Assembly (NCBI RefSeq): GCF_004522155.1
Contig: NZ_SDEA01000003.1
Coordinates: forward strand, 73,413 to 137,412
Direction of reading: 5' to 3'
From: Paracoccus luteus
GTDB lineage: Bacteria; Pseudomonadota; Alphaproteobacteria; Rhodobacterales; Rhodobacteraceae
Length of the DNA: 64,000 nt
Part shown: piece by piece, positions 52,985 through 61,282 of the stretch
Position numbering within the stretch: position 1 is the stretch's first letter
Layout of the letters: the number at the start of each line of letters is the position of its first letter
Program-made: the position numbers and the translations under genes
The notes under the pieces: generated by a model
Databases searched by the model: none
Seen by the model: the letters and a program-made list of their open reading frames with translations, nothing else
Told to the model about the DNA's origin: nothing

Positions 52985-54625
52985 CTACCCCCGGCGTGTG
53001 AACGGTCCGTGGGGAATCTCGGGCGGAGAGAAGGTTTCCGCGCTGGCACGATCCCAGCGGCCGTACCAGTCGGCCAGTTCCGGGATTTCATCCCCGGACA
53101 GCAGGAAGCCCTCTGGCAGATAGGGATACGCCTCGTTGCCGTCACGGAACTCGTTGTCCTTATGTCGGAACATGAAGTGGTAGGGCATGAAGTCGCTGGG
53201 GTTGCGCAGCCCTGCGGCGCCGGCGATCTCGCCTAAAGCGTGCATGGTGTTGCGATGGAATCGTGCGACCCGCTCGCTTTTATCCGCGACGTCCAGCGCG
53301 CGCTGGCGCAGCGGATCCTGCGTGGCGATGCCGACGGGGCATTTGTTGGTGTGGCAGGCCTGCGCCTGGATGCAGCCGATCGCGAACATGAAGCCGCGTC
53401 CCGAATTGCACCAGTCGGCGCCAAGCGCCAGGGCCCGCGCGATATCGAAGGCCGAGATGATCTTGCCCGCCGCCCCGATCCGTATCTCGTCGCGGATGCC
53501 GGCGCCGCGCAGGGCGTTGTGGACGAAGGTCAGCCCCTCCAGCATCGGCATGCCGACGCGGTTGACGAACTCGATGGGCGCCGCGCCCGTGCCCCCTTCG
53601 GCCCCGTCGATGACGATGAAGTCGGGGCGGATGCCGGTCTTCAGCATCGCCTTGACCATGCTGAGGAACTCGCGCCGGTGGCCGATGCACAGCTTGAAGC
53701 CCACGGGCTTGCCGTCCGACAGCTCGCGCAGCTGCTGAATGAACTTCATCAACCCCATCGGGGTCGAAAAGGTGCCGTGCGCGGGCGGAGAGATGCAGTC
53801 CACACCCATCGGGATGCCGCGCGCCTCGGCGATCTCGGGCGAGATCTTGGCGGCGGGCAGCATCCCGCCGTGACCGGGCTTGGCCCCCTGGCTCAGCTTG
53901 ACCTCGATCATCCTGATCCGGGGATCGGCCGCCTGTTCGGCGAACCTCTCGGGCGAGAAGCTGCCGTCGTCGTTGCGGCAGCCGAAATAGCCCGAAGCGA
54001 TCTGATAGATCAGGTCGCCCCCGCCCTCGCGGTGATAGCGGCTGATGCCGCCCTCGCCGCTGTCCTGGGCAAAGCCGGCCATCTTCGCGCCACGGCTGAG
54101 CGCGAGAATGGCGTTCCCCGACAGCGCCCCGAAGCTCATCGCCGAGATGTTGTAGAGGCTGGCCGAATAGGGCTGCCTGCAGGCCGGTCCCCCCACCATC
54201 ACCCGGAAGTCGGCATTGTCGTTCTTGACCGGCGTCGCGGAATGGGTGAGCCAGGAATAGCCCGAGCCATAGACGTTCTCGATGGTGCCGAACGGGCGCT
54301 TGTCCTCGACCCCCTTGGCGCGCTGATAGACCAGCGCGCGCGCCTCGCGCGAGAAGGGCACCTCGTCCTGGTCGCCCTCGATCATGTACTGGCGGATCTC
54401 GGGGCGGAAGTTCTCGAACAGGAAGCGCAGATGGCCGATGACCGGATAGTTGCGCAGGATCGCGTGGCGGCGCTGCGCCAGATCGTAAAGGCCCACCAGG
54501 AACAGGAGTGTCATGACCGTGGCCGCGACATGCCAGCCGCCCCCGAACCGGACGGCCGCAAGGACCGCGGTCACGGCAAGCAGTCCGATCAGTCCAAAAA
54601 TGGTGTATCGCTGGTAACTTCTCAT
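52985..54625 (-). CDS. FMN-binding glutamate synthase-like protein
   Basis: 546 aa. Two N-terminal membrane helices (about 8-27 and 31-47) anchor a GltB-type FMN barrel: YNISAMSFGALSGNAILALS (about 158-177), KLSQGAKPGHGGMLPAAKI, GVDCISPPAHGTFSTPMGLM, and the 3Fe-4S Cys set in CIQAQACHTNKCPVGIATQD (about 422-441). The glutaminase domain of true glutamate synthase is absent. Family members are annotated as glutamate synthase-like but their reaction is not settled; a membrane-linked oxidoreductase role is possible. Divergent from iclR. Confidence 0.9.
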   Translation of the reverse strand: MRSYQRYTIFGLIGLLAVTAVLAAVRFGGGWHVAATVMTLLFLVGLYDLAQRRHAILRNYPVIGHLRFLFENFRPEIRQYMIEGDQDEVPFSREARALVYQRAKGVEDKRPFGTIENVYGSGYSWLTHSATPVKNDNADFRVMVGGPACRQPYSASLYNISAMSFGALSGNAILALSRGAKMAGFAQDSGEGGISRYHREGGGDLIYQIASGYFGCRNDDGSFSPERFAEQAADPRIRMIEVKLSQGAKPGHGGMLPAAKISPEIAEARGIPMGVDCISPPAHGTFSTPMGLMKFIQQLRELSDGKPVGFKLCIGHRREFLSMVKAMLKTGIRPDFIVIDGAEGGTGAAPIEFVNRVGMPMLEGLTFVHNALRGAGIRDEIRIGAAGKIISAFDIARALALGADWCNSGRGFMFAIGCIQAQACHTNKCPVGIATQDPLRQRALDVADKSERVARFHRNTMHALGEIAGAAGLRNPSDFMPYHFMFRHKDNEFRDGNEAYPYLPEGFLLSGDEIPELADWYGRWDRASAETFSPPEIPHGPFTRRG

Positions 54626-54731
54626 GGGTTCACGTTTATCTGCAAGGAAACAGCGGCCAGCGACCGATCCGGGAACCGTTCACCAGCATGGAGAGCGGCG
54701 CTGTGTACCACATTCTGGAGACACATGCGCC

Positions 54732-55547
54732 ATGTCCCGCGATGACCACGACCGCTATCTCGTGCCGGGACTGCTGCGCGGACTGGCAACGCTGAAGCTT
54801 TTCACGCCGGCCACTCAGTCGCTTACGCTGAGTGAGATCGCAAGGGCGCTGGGGATCACCCGTTCGGCCGCGTTCCGAACCGTCTACACCCTGGCCCACG
54901 AAGGATGTCTGCTGCATGACGAGCGCAGCCAGACCTATACACTGGGGCCCGGCGTGATGCGGCTGACCTACGGCTACTTCGCGACCCGCGAGGTCGTCGA
55001 GATCGCGCAGCCCGAGCTGATGCAATTGCGGGAGCGGACTGGCTGGTCCGTCCATCTGGGGGTGCTGGACGGAACGTCGGTGATGTATCTCGTCCGGCTT
55101 GCCGGACCACGTCACGAAGCCTCGATCATCCATATCGGCAGCCGGTTGCCTGCGCGGGCGACCACGCTGGGGCGCGTGCTGCTGGCCGGGCTGGAACAGA
55201 GCGAGATTCTGAATCGCTATCGCCCCATGACGACTGGCGCGCAGACCCCGAAGGTGGCCGCCGAGATCCTGCGCCAGGCCCAGGTCGATGCTGCTGCGCA
55301 AGTCGTGTCCCATGCCGGTGATTTCGAGGCGGGGATCGTTTCGGTCGCGGCGCCCGTGCGCAACATGTCCGGGCAGGTCGTTGCGGCCATAAACGTGACG
55401 ACGCCGAATGACGAGGCGGCGGAATGCCGGATGGACGAGGTAAAGGGCGCGCTGCTGGCGACCGCCGGGCGCGTCTCGCGCCTGCTGGGCTATGAACCAT
55501 CGCGCCCTGTCGCCCGGGACGCGCCCGGCGGCGACAGGAGCGGGTGA
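54732..55547 (+). CDS. IclR family transcriptional regulator
   Basis: 271 aa from MSRDDHDRYLVPGLLRGLAT. HTH: QSLTLSEIARALGITRSAAF (about 28-47), RTVYTLAHEGCLLHDERSQT. Effector domain about 90-250 with SRLPARATTLGRVLLAGLEQ, HAGDFEAGIVSVAAPVRNMS, VVAAINVTTPND. IclR proteins usually control aromatic or short-acid catabolism, in keeping with the minus-strand catabolic operon that converges on it. Confidence 0.94.
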   Translation: MSRDDHDRYLVPGLLRGLATLKLFTPATQSLTLSEIARALGITRSAAFRTVYTLAHEGCLLHDERSQTYTLGPGVMRLTYGYFATREVVEIAQPELMQLRERTGWSVHLGVLDGTSVMYLVRLAGPRHEASIIHIGSRLPARATTLGRVLLAGLEQSEILNRYRPMTTGAQTPKVAAEILRQAQVDAAAQVVSHAGDFEAGIVSVAAPVRNMSGQVVAAINVTTPNDEAAECRMDEVKGALLATAGRVSRLLGYEPSRPVARDAPGGDRSG

Positions 55548-55573
55548 AAGGCCCGCCCCTGTCGGCGGGATTG

Positions 55574-56521
55574 TCAGGCAGCCTCGAAGGTGACCGTCTC
55601 GGGTTCGGCCGAGCCGACGATATACCAGACCGTGGCATGGCCTGCGCCGTTGTTGCGGAACCAGTGGCGACGACCGGCCGGGGTCTTGACCAGGTCGCGC
55701 GGGCCCAGCTCGACCTCGACCTGTTCACCGTTTTCCTCCCAGCCGACGATCAGCGAACCTTCCAGCACCAGGAAGGCGTCCTCGACATCGCGGCTGAACG
55801 GCTTGACGCCCACGCGCGAGGGGATGCCCAGCATCTCCTTGCGGCAGGTGTCGGTCTCGACGCCGCCGGGGCCGCAGTAGATCTTGCGGGTAAAGCCCGC
55901 GTTTTCCCAATGGGTCTCCAGCTCGGCATGGCGGACGACATATCCGGCCATCAGCTTTTGCAGCGGATGATCGCCCTTGGGATCGAACTTCAGCGTCTTG
56001 CCCGGCTCTGCCCCGAAGGCGCGCGCCAGCTCGGCGGGATGTTCCTTGGGATGATAGAGGTAGACCGGCGGCAGCGGCTTGCCCACATCGACCGAAATGG
56101 TCATCAGCACGGGTTCCACGCCGTCAACGCGAAAGCCGTGGCCGACATCGCGGGCGTTCAGGATCATGTCCTTGGGGCCGAGGTTCACCTCGACCACCTC
56201 GCCGTCCCTCTCCCAGCCCACCACCAGTGCGCCGTCGATCACGAGGAAGCTTTCCTCGATCTCGTGGCTGTGGCACGCCGCATAGCGCCCCGGCTCCTTG
56301 TAGATCAGGGACAGGGTGAAGTGGTCGGGTTTCAGCGTGCTGGCGTCGCCCACCTTGGGCGAGCCGCCGGCGCCGATATAGCGCATCTGCGCGCGCGCCA
56401 GTTCGTCAAAGCCGACGTTCGAGGGGAAGGCCTTCCAGTCGAACTGCTTGTCGGTAAAGCGGCCCGTGTGAGCCTTGAGTTCGTCGGCAAGCGTCGTGAA
56501 GTTCGGGTCTTGAACGGTCAT
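55574..56521 (-). CDS. Bicupin protein, dioxygenase-like
   Basis: 315 aa from MTVQDPNFTTLADELKAHTG. Two cupin domains. First: YKEPGRYAACHSHEIEESFL (metal His-X-His and Glu, about 104-123), GPKDMILNARDVGHGFRVDG (second His). Second: GIPSRVGVKPFSRDVEDAFL lacks the HxH pair, VKTPAGRRHWFRNNGAGHAT keeps a His. So the N-terminal cupin is the likely metal site. Resembles cupin dioxygenases/isomerases of aromatic or sugar-acid routes. It stands apart from the operon upstream, with its own promoter region carrying a large inverted repeat. Confidence 0.8.
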   Translation of the reverse strand: MTVQDPNFTTLADELKAHTGRFTDKQFDWKAFPSNVGFDELARAQMRYIGAGGSPKVGDASTLKPDHFTLSLIYKEPGRYAACHSHEIEESFLVIDGALVVGWERDGEVVEVNLGPKDMILNARDVGHGFRVDGVEPVLMTISVDVGKPLPPVYLYHPKEHPAELARAFGAEPGKTLKFDPKGDHPLQKLMAGYVVRHAELETHWENAGFTRKIYCGPGGVETDTCRKEMLGIPSRVGVKPFSRDVEDAFLVLEGSLIVGWEENGEQVEVELGPRDLVKTPAGRRHWFRNNGAGHATVWYIVGSAEPETVTFEAA

Positions 56522-56588
56522 CGTGTCATCTCGCTCTGATTCGGGAGTGAAGTGCCTGGTCTTGCTGGCCTTGTGGTATAAGGTTGCG

Positions 56589-56627
56589 CTGTTTTGCCGC
56601 ATAACCATCGTTTTACATGCAAAACAG
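56589..56627. promoter_or_regulatory. Inverted repeat upstream of the bicupin gene
   Basis: CTGTTTTGC (56589-56597) and GCAAAACAG (56619-56627) are perfect 9-base arms with 21 bases between. Nested in it is GTTTT-ACATGC-AAAAC (56610-56625), palindromic but for one pair. AT-rich for the region. It could be the operator for the IclR regulator, or a stem ending the upstream operon; it lies 70-105 bases before the bicupin start. Confidence 0.55.
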
Positions 56628-56636
56628 GCGCCCTAT

Positions 56637-57230
56637 TCAGGCATAGGCATAGCCGAAGCTGATGCTGAACCGCGCCGGCGGCAGGGCGGCATCGCCAAGG
56701 CGCGCGCGGCGCGTCCAAAGTCGGCCGTGGACTTGCATGTCGTCGGTTTCAAGCCGGTCCAGGATGGCGCTTTCCATCCACAATCCGCCCATCCATTCGG
56801 AACCGCGCAGGCTGGAAGCGCCCTGCAGACGGGCGCGCTCGAACGAGCAGTTACCGTAGCCCACCGCATCCGACAGATCGACACCTTCCGCCAGAGTGGC
56901 GCCATCGAACTGCAGCACGCCGCGGAACTCGGCCTGCTGCATCACCAGCCTGCGCGTGAACTGCGCGCCGTCGAAGCGCGCATCCGAGTGGAACACCGCG
57001 CCCGAGAGGTCGCCCCCTGCGGCATGGACGCCGCAGAACCAGGCAAGGCCCTGAAACCTGGCGCCGCACGCCGAAATCCCTTGTGGAAAGCGCGCGCCGG
57101 TGAAATCGGCGGCGGTCAGCGTGGCACCGTCAAGATCCAGGTGATCCTCGCAGACGACGCGGCGCAGATCGACGTGCTCGCCAAAGCGGTAAGGCACCTC
57201 CAGGCGCGCGCGGATTTCAGCGCCGCGCAT
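56637..57230 (-). CDS. Pentapeptide repeat protein
   Basis: 197 aa. Residues about 20-190 follow the A(D/N)LxF pentapeptide rhythm with runs such as ADFTGARFPQ, GDLSGAVFHSDARFDGAQFT, QQAEFRGVLQFDGATLAEGV and CSFERARLQGASSLRG, predicted to form a right-handed quadrilateral beta-helix. It has no membrane segment. It is the last gene of the catabolic operon, its start touching the flavodoxin stop. Members act as scaffolds or DNA-gyrase protectants; function here is not clear. Confidence 0.85.
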   Translation of the reverse strand: MRGAEIRARLEVPYRFGEHVDLRRVVCEDHLDLDGATLTAADFTGARFPQGISACGARFQGLAWFCGVHAAGGDLSGAVFHSDARFDGAQFTRRLVMQQAEFRGVLQFDGATLAEGVDLSDAVGYGNCSFERARLQGASSLRGSEWMGGLWMESAILDRLETDDMQVHGRLWTRRARLGDAALPPARFSISFGYAYA

Positions 57231-57697
57231 CAGGCCGCCACCCCGATCCGGGTCTCGGCCAGAGAGACGACCTCGCGCGCCCAGGGCAGCGCCAGATCCT
57301 CGGCCATATCGCTTCCCGAGGCGTCATGGACGATGCGTTCGCCCAGCATCGTGGCGCCGGCTTCCTCCATCAGGTCCTGCACCACCTTGGACCCCAGATT
57401 GAAGGTGTCGTATTCGGAATCGCCCAGGCCGAAAAGGCCGAAGACGACCCCCGTCAGGTCCGGCGTCTGCGCCTTCATCGCCTGGCCGAATGGCTGGGCC
57501 GAGGCAGGCAGCTCGCCATCGCCATAGGTCGAGGAGACGATCAGATACAGCCTGCCCCTGTCGAAATCGCCGGGGGCGAAGTCGGAGAGATTGAGGATCT
57601 CGACCTGATGATCGGCTTGCAGGCCAGACTGAATATCCTCAGCCAGCATCTCGGCGTTTCCGGTTTCGGTACCATACAGGATGACGATGTTCATCAT
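57230..57697 (-). CDS. Flavodoxin
   Basis: 155 aa. FMN-binding short-chain flavodoxin: phosphate loop ILYGTETGNAEMLAEDIQSG (about 6-25), SSTYGDGELPASAQPFGQAM (about 55-74, first FMN aromatic), and FGLFGLGDSEYDTFNLGSKV (about 87-106, second FMN Tyr). It is a single-electron carrier. Encoded directly after an adrenodoxin-reductase-type protein with overlapping ends (ATGA), so the two likely form an NADPH to flavodoxin to oxygenase chain. Confidence 0.93.
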   Translation of the reverse strand: MMNIVILYGTETGNAEMLAEDIQSGLQADHQVEILNLSDFAPGDFDRGRLYLIVSSTYGDGELPASAQPFGQAMKAQTPDLTGVVFGLFGLGDSEYDTFNLGSKVVQDLMEEAGATMLGERIVHDASGSDMAEDLALPWAREVVSLAETRIGVAA

Positions 57698-58920
57698 GGG
57701 GCGTTCTCCGACTGACGGGACAGCTTCAGCATGTCGTGGCGGGTGGAAATCTTGGTGCGGCAGCGGCCAGGAGGTGCCTGGCCGGTTTCGATGGCGTCCA
57801 GCCGTTTCCACGCGGCCCAGTCCACAACCTTGTGGCTTTCGGGCAGCACGTCCACGCCGGCGCGCTGGGTGACGGGCATGGCCTCGACATCCGCGACAAT
57901 GCGCTCGGCCAGCGCGATGCTGTCGGCGCGGTTCTCGGGAATGGTGCCGCGCGGGCCACGGCGGAACCATCCGGCGGCATAAAGCCCCGGCGCGATGCGT
58001 CCGGTTTCCGCGTCCTCGGCCCCTGCGATCAGCACGTCGCGGTCCAGCGCGCCATCGCAGCGAAAGCCGATGGCCGTGATCAGCGTGTCGCATGGCAGGA
58101 TCTCGGGGCCGGACGGCCCCTCGACACGCAGGGCGCGGATGCGGCCGCCCGCATCCGTCCCGATGCCCGCAGGCTGGCAGCCGAAGCGGAAAAGGACGGA
58201 ACGCGGCCCTGTGGCGATACCGTCCAGCGCGGCCAGCGCCTCGACGGTCTTGTTGCCCCCGGCCGGGGGCAGGTCGGTCACGCGGATCGTCACGCCCTGC
58301 AGCTTGCCCAGTTCGCGGATCATGACCGGATCGAACCGGGCCGCGGCTGCGGCAGAGCGGCCGAGGATCGTCAAGCTTTTGACGGGCCGCGCCGCCAGCC
58401 ACGCGCTTGCCGCAGGGCCAAGGTCGCTGTCCTGCAACTCGTCCGCAGTCTTGGCCAGCAGCCGCAGTAGGTCCACCGCGACATTGCCGTTGCCCAGCAC
58501 GATCACGTCGCCTCGCACATCGGGCAGATGGCTGGCGTCGGGATGATCGTAGAGCGACCGGGTCAGCGCGCCCGCGCCGACAATCCCCGAAGCCTCGCCC
58601 AGCCCATGATCGCGGTCCCCGGCCAGCCCGGTCGCCAGCACCACCGCGTCATAGGCCCCGCGCAGCGCCTCCAGCGTCACGTCCCGTCCCAGCGTGACAT
58701 TTCCGAAAAATCTGGCCCCTTGCCGTTCGAAGACGCGCTCGAACTGCCGGGTGATGGCCTTGGTGCCCTGATGATCCGGCGCCACGCCATAGCGGACCAG
58801 CCCGAAGGGCACCGGCAGGGTGTCGAACACGTCCACGGTCCAGCCGGGCCGCGCCTTGAGCAGCGCCTGGGCGGTGAAGCAGCCCGAAGGGCCTGAACCG
58901 ACGATTGCGATGCGGCGCAT
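57694..58920 (-). CDS. Adrenodoxin-reductase-like NADPH:flavodoxin/ferredoxin reductase
   Basis: 408 aa. FAD motif IAIVGSGPSGCFTAQALLKA (about 4-23), FDTLPVPFGLVRYGVAPDHQ (about 32-51), NADPH motif DVIVLGNGNVAVDLLRLLAK (about 139-158), and GWFRRGPRGTIPENRADSIA (about 333-352), the hallmark of the mitochondrial-type FNR family (FprA, adrenodoxin reductase). It should reduce the adjacent flavodoxin. The last about 45 residues extend past the FprA core. One base separates it from the aldehyde dehydrogenase gene. Confidence 0.93.
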   Translation of the reverse strand: MRRIAIVGSGPSGCFTAQALLKARPGWTVDVFDTLPVPFGLVRYGVAPDHQGTKAITRQFERVFERQGARFFGNVTLGRDVTLEALRGAYDAVVLATGLAGDRDHGLGEASGIVGAGALTRSLYDHPDASHLPDVRGDVIVLGNGNVAVDLLRLLAKTADELQDSDLGPAASAWLAARPVKSLTILGRSAAAAARFDPVMIRELGKLQGVTIRVTDLPPAGGNKTVEALAALDGIATGPRSVLFRFGCQPAGIGTDAGGRIRALRVEGPSGPEILPCDTLITAIGFRCDGALDRDVLIAGAEDAETGRIAPGLYAAGWFRRGPRGTIPENRADSIALAERIVADVEAMPVTQRAGVDVLPESHKVVDWAAWKRLDAIETGQAPPGRCRTKISTRHDMLKLSRQSENAP

Positions 58921-58921
58921 G

Positions 58922-60445
58922 TCAGGCCCCGTCCAGCAGATCGGCGGCCCAGGGATGCGGGGCGTTCGTCAGGTCAGTGTAGATCGCCTTCTGCGCCTGA
59001 TAGGCCCGCAGGCCCTCGCGCCCCTTCTCGCGGGCCATGCCGCTGTCCTTCTCGCCGCCGAAAGGCGTCGAGATCGAGAACTGCTTGTAGGTGTTGATCC
59101 AGACCGTGCCGGTGTTGATCGCGCGGCCAATCCGCCAGGCCTTGGGGAAATCGCGGGTCCAGACACCGCAGGCCAGGCCATAGTCGTTGTCGTTCGCCTG
59201 CGCGATCAGGTCGGCCTCGTCCTCGAAAGGCAGCACGACCAGGACCGGGCCGAACACCTCGTCGCGGCAGATGCGGGCGGTATTCGGCACGCCCGACAGG
59301 ATCGTCGGCAGGTAATAGGCGCCCTCCGCCAAGGCCGGGTCGTCGGGCCGCCGGCCGCCGGTCAGCAGCTGCGCGCCTTCCGCCAGCGCGGCGGCGACAT
59401 GGGTTTCGACCGCAGCCCGGTGGTCGGGGTGAACGAGGCAGGACACCTGGGTCGCGGGATCGCCGGGATGGCCCACGCGCAGGCGTTCGGCCGCCCTGAC
59501 GAGACGCGGCACGAAGCTGTCATAGATCCCGCGCTGCACGAACAGGCGCGCCCCGGCGATGCAGCTTTGCCCGGTCGAGGAAAAGATGCCGTAAAGCACG
59601 CCCGCGATGGCCAGATCCGGGTCGGCATCCTCGAACACGATGGTGGGCGACTTGCCCCCCAGTTCCAGCGACACCGGCATCAGCTTTTCGGCCGCCTGCC
59701 GGGCGATCTGCCGTCCGGTCGAGGTGCCGCCGGTGAACGACACCCGGCCGATGTCGGGATGCTCGACCAGCAGGTTGCCGATTTCCCGCCCCGCCCCCGG
59801 CAGGACCGAGAACAGCCCTTTGGGCAGCCCGGCTTCCTCGACGATCCGGGCGAGTTCCAGCGATACGAGCGGCGCCCAGCTCGCCGGCTTGAGCAGCACG
59901 GCATTGCCCGCCGCAAGCGCCGGCGCGACCTTCTGCGCGTCCGAGGCGATGGGCGAGTTCCAGGGCGTGATCGCCGCCACCAGTCCCAGCGGTTCCCACA
60001 CCGACATGGTCAGCGCATCGCCCCGCTGCGCGGTCAGCGCGTCGTCCATCGTCTCCAGCACCGCGCCGAAGTAGCGGAACGTTCCCGCCGCCGAGAGGGC
60101 GAGCGCCCGCGTCTCCTTCAGGGTCTTGCCGGTGTCGCGGGTCTGGATGCGCGAGATGCGGTCGGCATTCGCCTCGAGCCCGTCGGCGATCCGGTAGAGA
60201 TGGCGCGCGCGCTCGTGCGGCTTCAGGTTTCGCCATGCCGGATCGGCCTGCGCCGCCTTGGCGCTCGCGATGGCACGCAGGCCATCCTCGCGCGAGGCGC
60301 CGCGAAAGATCCGGTTCACCGTGCCATCGGCGGGAAAGATCGAGGTGATCTCGGCGCCGGTGCCGGTTTCCCATTCACCGCCGACGAACAGGCGGCCATC
60401 GGGCAGGTCGATGTCCGGCGCGTTGATTTTCGACATCCGGGTCAT
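58922..60445 (-). CDS. NAD(P)-dependent aldehyde dehydrogenase
   Basis: 507 aa, GAGAGG 5 bases before the ATG. ALDH superfamily: AAITPWNSPIASDAQKVAPA (about 164-183), KPASWAPLVSLELARIVEEA, VSFTGGTSTGRQIARQAAEK (about 238-257), general-base Glu in VSLELGGKSPTIVFED, and catalytic Cys in FSSTGQSCIAGARLF (about 307). It oxidises an aldehyde to its acid, probably the aldehyde made by the ThDP enzyme or SDR of the same operon. Confidence 0.95.
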   Translation of the reverse strand: MTRMSKINAPDIDLPDGRLFVGGEWETGTGAEITSIFPADGTVNRIFRGASREDGLRAIASAKAAQADPAWRNLKPHERARHLYRIADGLEANADRISRIQTRDTGKTLKETRALALSAAGTFRYFGAVLETMDDALTAQRGDALTMSVWEPLGLVAAITPWNSPIASDAQKVAPALAAGNAVLLKPASWAPLVSLELARIVEEAGLPKGLFSVLPGAGREIGNLLVEHPDIGRVSFTGGTSTGRQIARQAAEKLMPVSLELGGKSPTIVFEDADPDLAIAGVLYGIFSSTGQSCIAGARLFVQRGIYDSFVPRLVRAAERLRVGHPGDPATQVSCLVHPDHRAAVETHVAAALAEGAQLLTGGRRPDDPALAEGAYYLPTILSGVPNTARICRDEVFGPVLVVLPFEDEADLIAQANDNDYGLACGVWTRDFPKAWRIGRAINTGTVWINTYKQFSISTPFGGEKDSGMAREKGREGLRAYQAQKAIYTDLTNAPHPWAADLLDGA

Positions 60446-60456
60446 GGCGTCCTCTC

Positions 60457-61278
60457 TCAGATGGCCACGGGGCCGATGCGGTTGCGGATCTCGCGCAGCA
60501 CGCTCCAGACTGTCGTGACCGACGTCTTGGCGTTGCCCGCTGAAGGCTGGTTCTCGATCCGGATCGAGTAGCGGGCGAGCGGAGAGTCCACGCTGTATTC
60601 ATGGACATTGCCGGGTGCCGCGGGATCGGCCACCAGCTCGACCCGGGTCGCCTCGAACCCCGCGCCTGCCAGTGCAAGCGTCGCCGCGACATTGGCGTTC
60701 CGGGGATAGTCGGTCGCAGCCTGCCGCGCGTTGCCGGTGAAGAAGACCGCCGCCTCGGACAGTGTTCCCAGATCCAGGATTTGCGCGGCAGGGGTGCCCT
60801 CCCAGGCGCGCGGCGGCTTGACCCCGCGGTAACGGACCGTCAGCCCTCCCGCCGTGCCCAGGGCCGACAGCAGGTCGATCCCGCCGACTGCGCCGGCCGG
60901 CAGGATCAGTCGGGCGCCGCCTTCGTCCGCGGCCTTTCGCACCAGGGCAAGCAGTTCAGCGTCCGCAAGGGCGCCGATCGAGACGATGACCACGTCGGTT
61001 CCCGCGCGCAGGACAGGCGGGACATGCGCCGTGACTGCCGCGTGCCCGGCGCATTCGACCACCAGGTCCGGGCGTGCGGCCAGCAGGCCGGTCGCGTCGG
61101 TGACGACCTCCGCACCCTCTGCTGCACCGGCGAAGTCGCGATCCAGCCGGGCGCGGGTGTCGTCCTCCATTCCCGGCAGGGTCAAGACCGACAGATGTTC
61201 GACCCGCAGCCCCTGCTGCCGCATCAGTCCCAGAAGCGTGGTGGCGATGTTGCCGAACCCGATCAGACCCAGTCGCAT
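60457..61278 (-). CDS. Aspartate dehydrogenase-like (NadX/DUF108) protein
   Basis: 273 aa from MRLGLIGFGNIATTLLGL. Rossmann motif GxGxxA at residues 7-12, VVECAGHAAVTAHVPPVLRA (about 74-93), VVIVSIGALADAELLALVRK, PAGAVGGIDLLSALG, and GNARQAATDYPRNANVAATL (about 186-205) with the NVAAT block conserved in L-aspartate dehydrogenases. In NAD synthesis these oxidise aspartate, but nadA/nadC are absent here, and the operon suggests another amino or imino acid substrate. It lies 4 bases after the ThDP enzyme stop. Confidence 0.88.
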   Translation of the reverse strand: MRLGLIGFGNIATTLLGLMRQQGLRVEHLSVLTLPGMEDDTRARLDRDFAGAAEGAEVVTDATGLLAARPDLVVECAGHAAVTAHVPPVLRAGTDVVIVSIGALADAELLALVRKAADEGGARLILPAGAVGGIDLLSALGTAGGLTVRYRGVKPPRAWEGTPAAQILDLGTLSEAAVFFTGNARQAATDYPRNANVAATLALAGAGFEATRVELVADPAAPGNVHEYSVDSPLARYSIRIENQPSAGNAKTSVTTVWSVLREIRNRIGPVAI

Positions 61279-61282
61279 CGCC

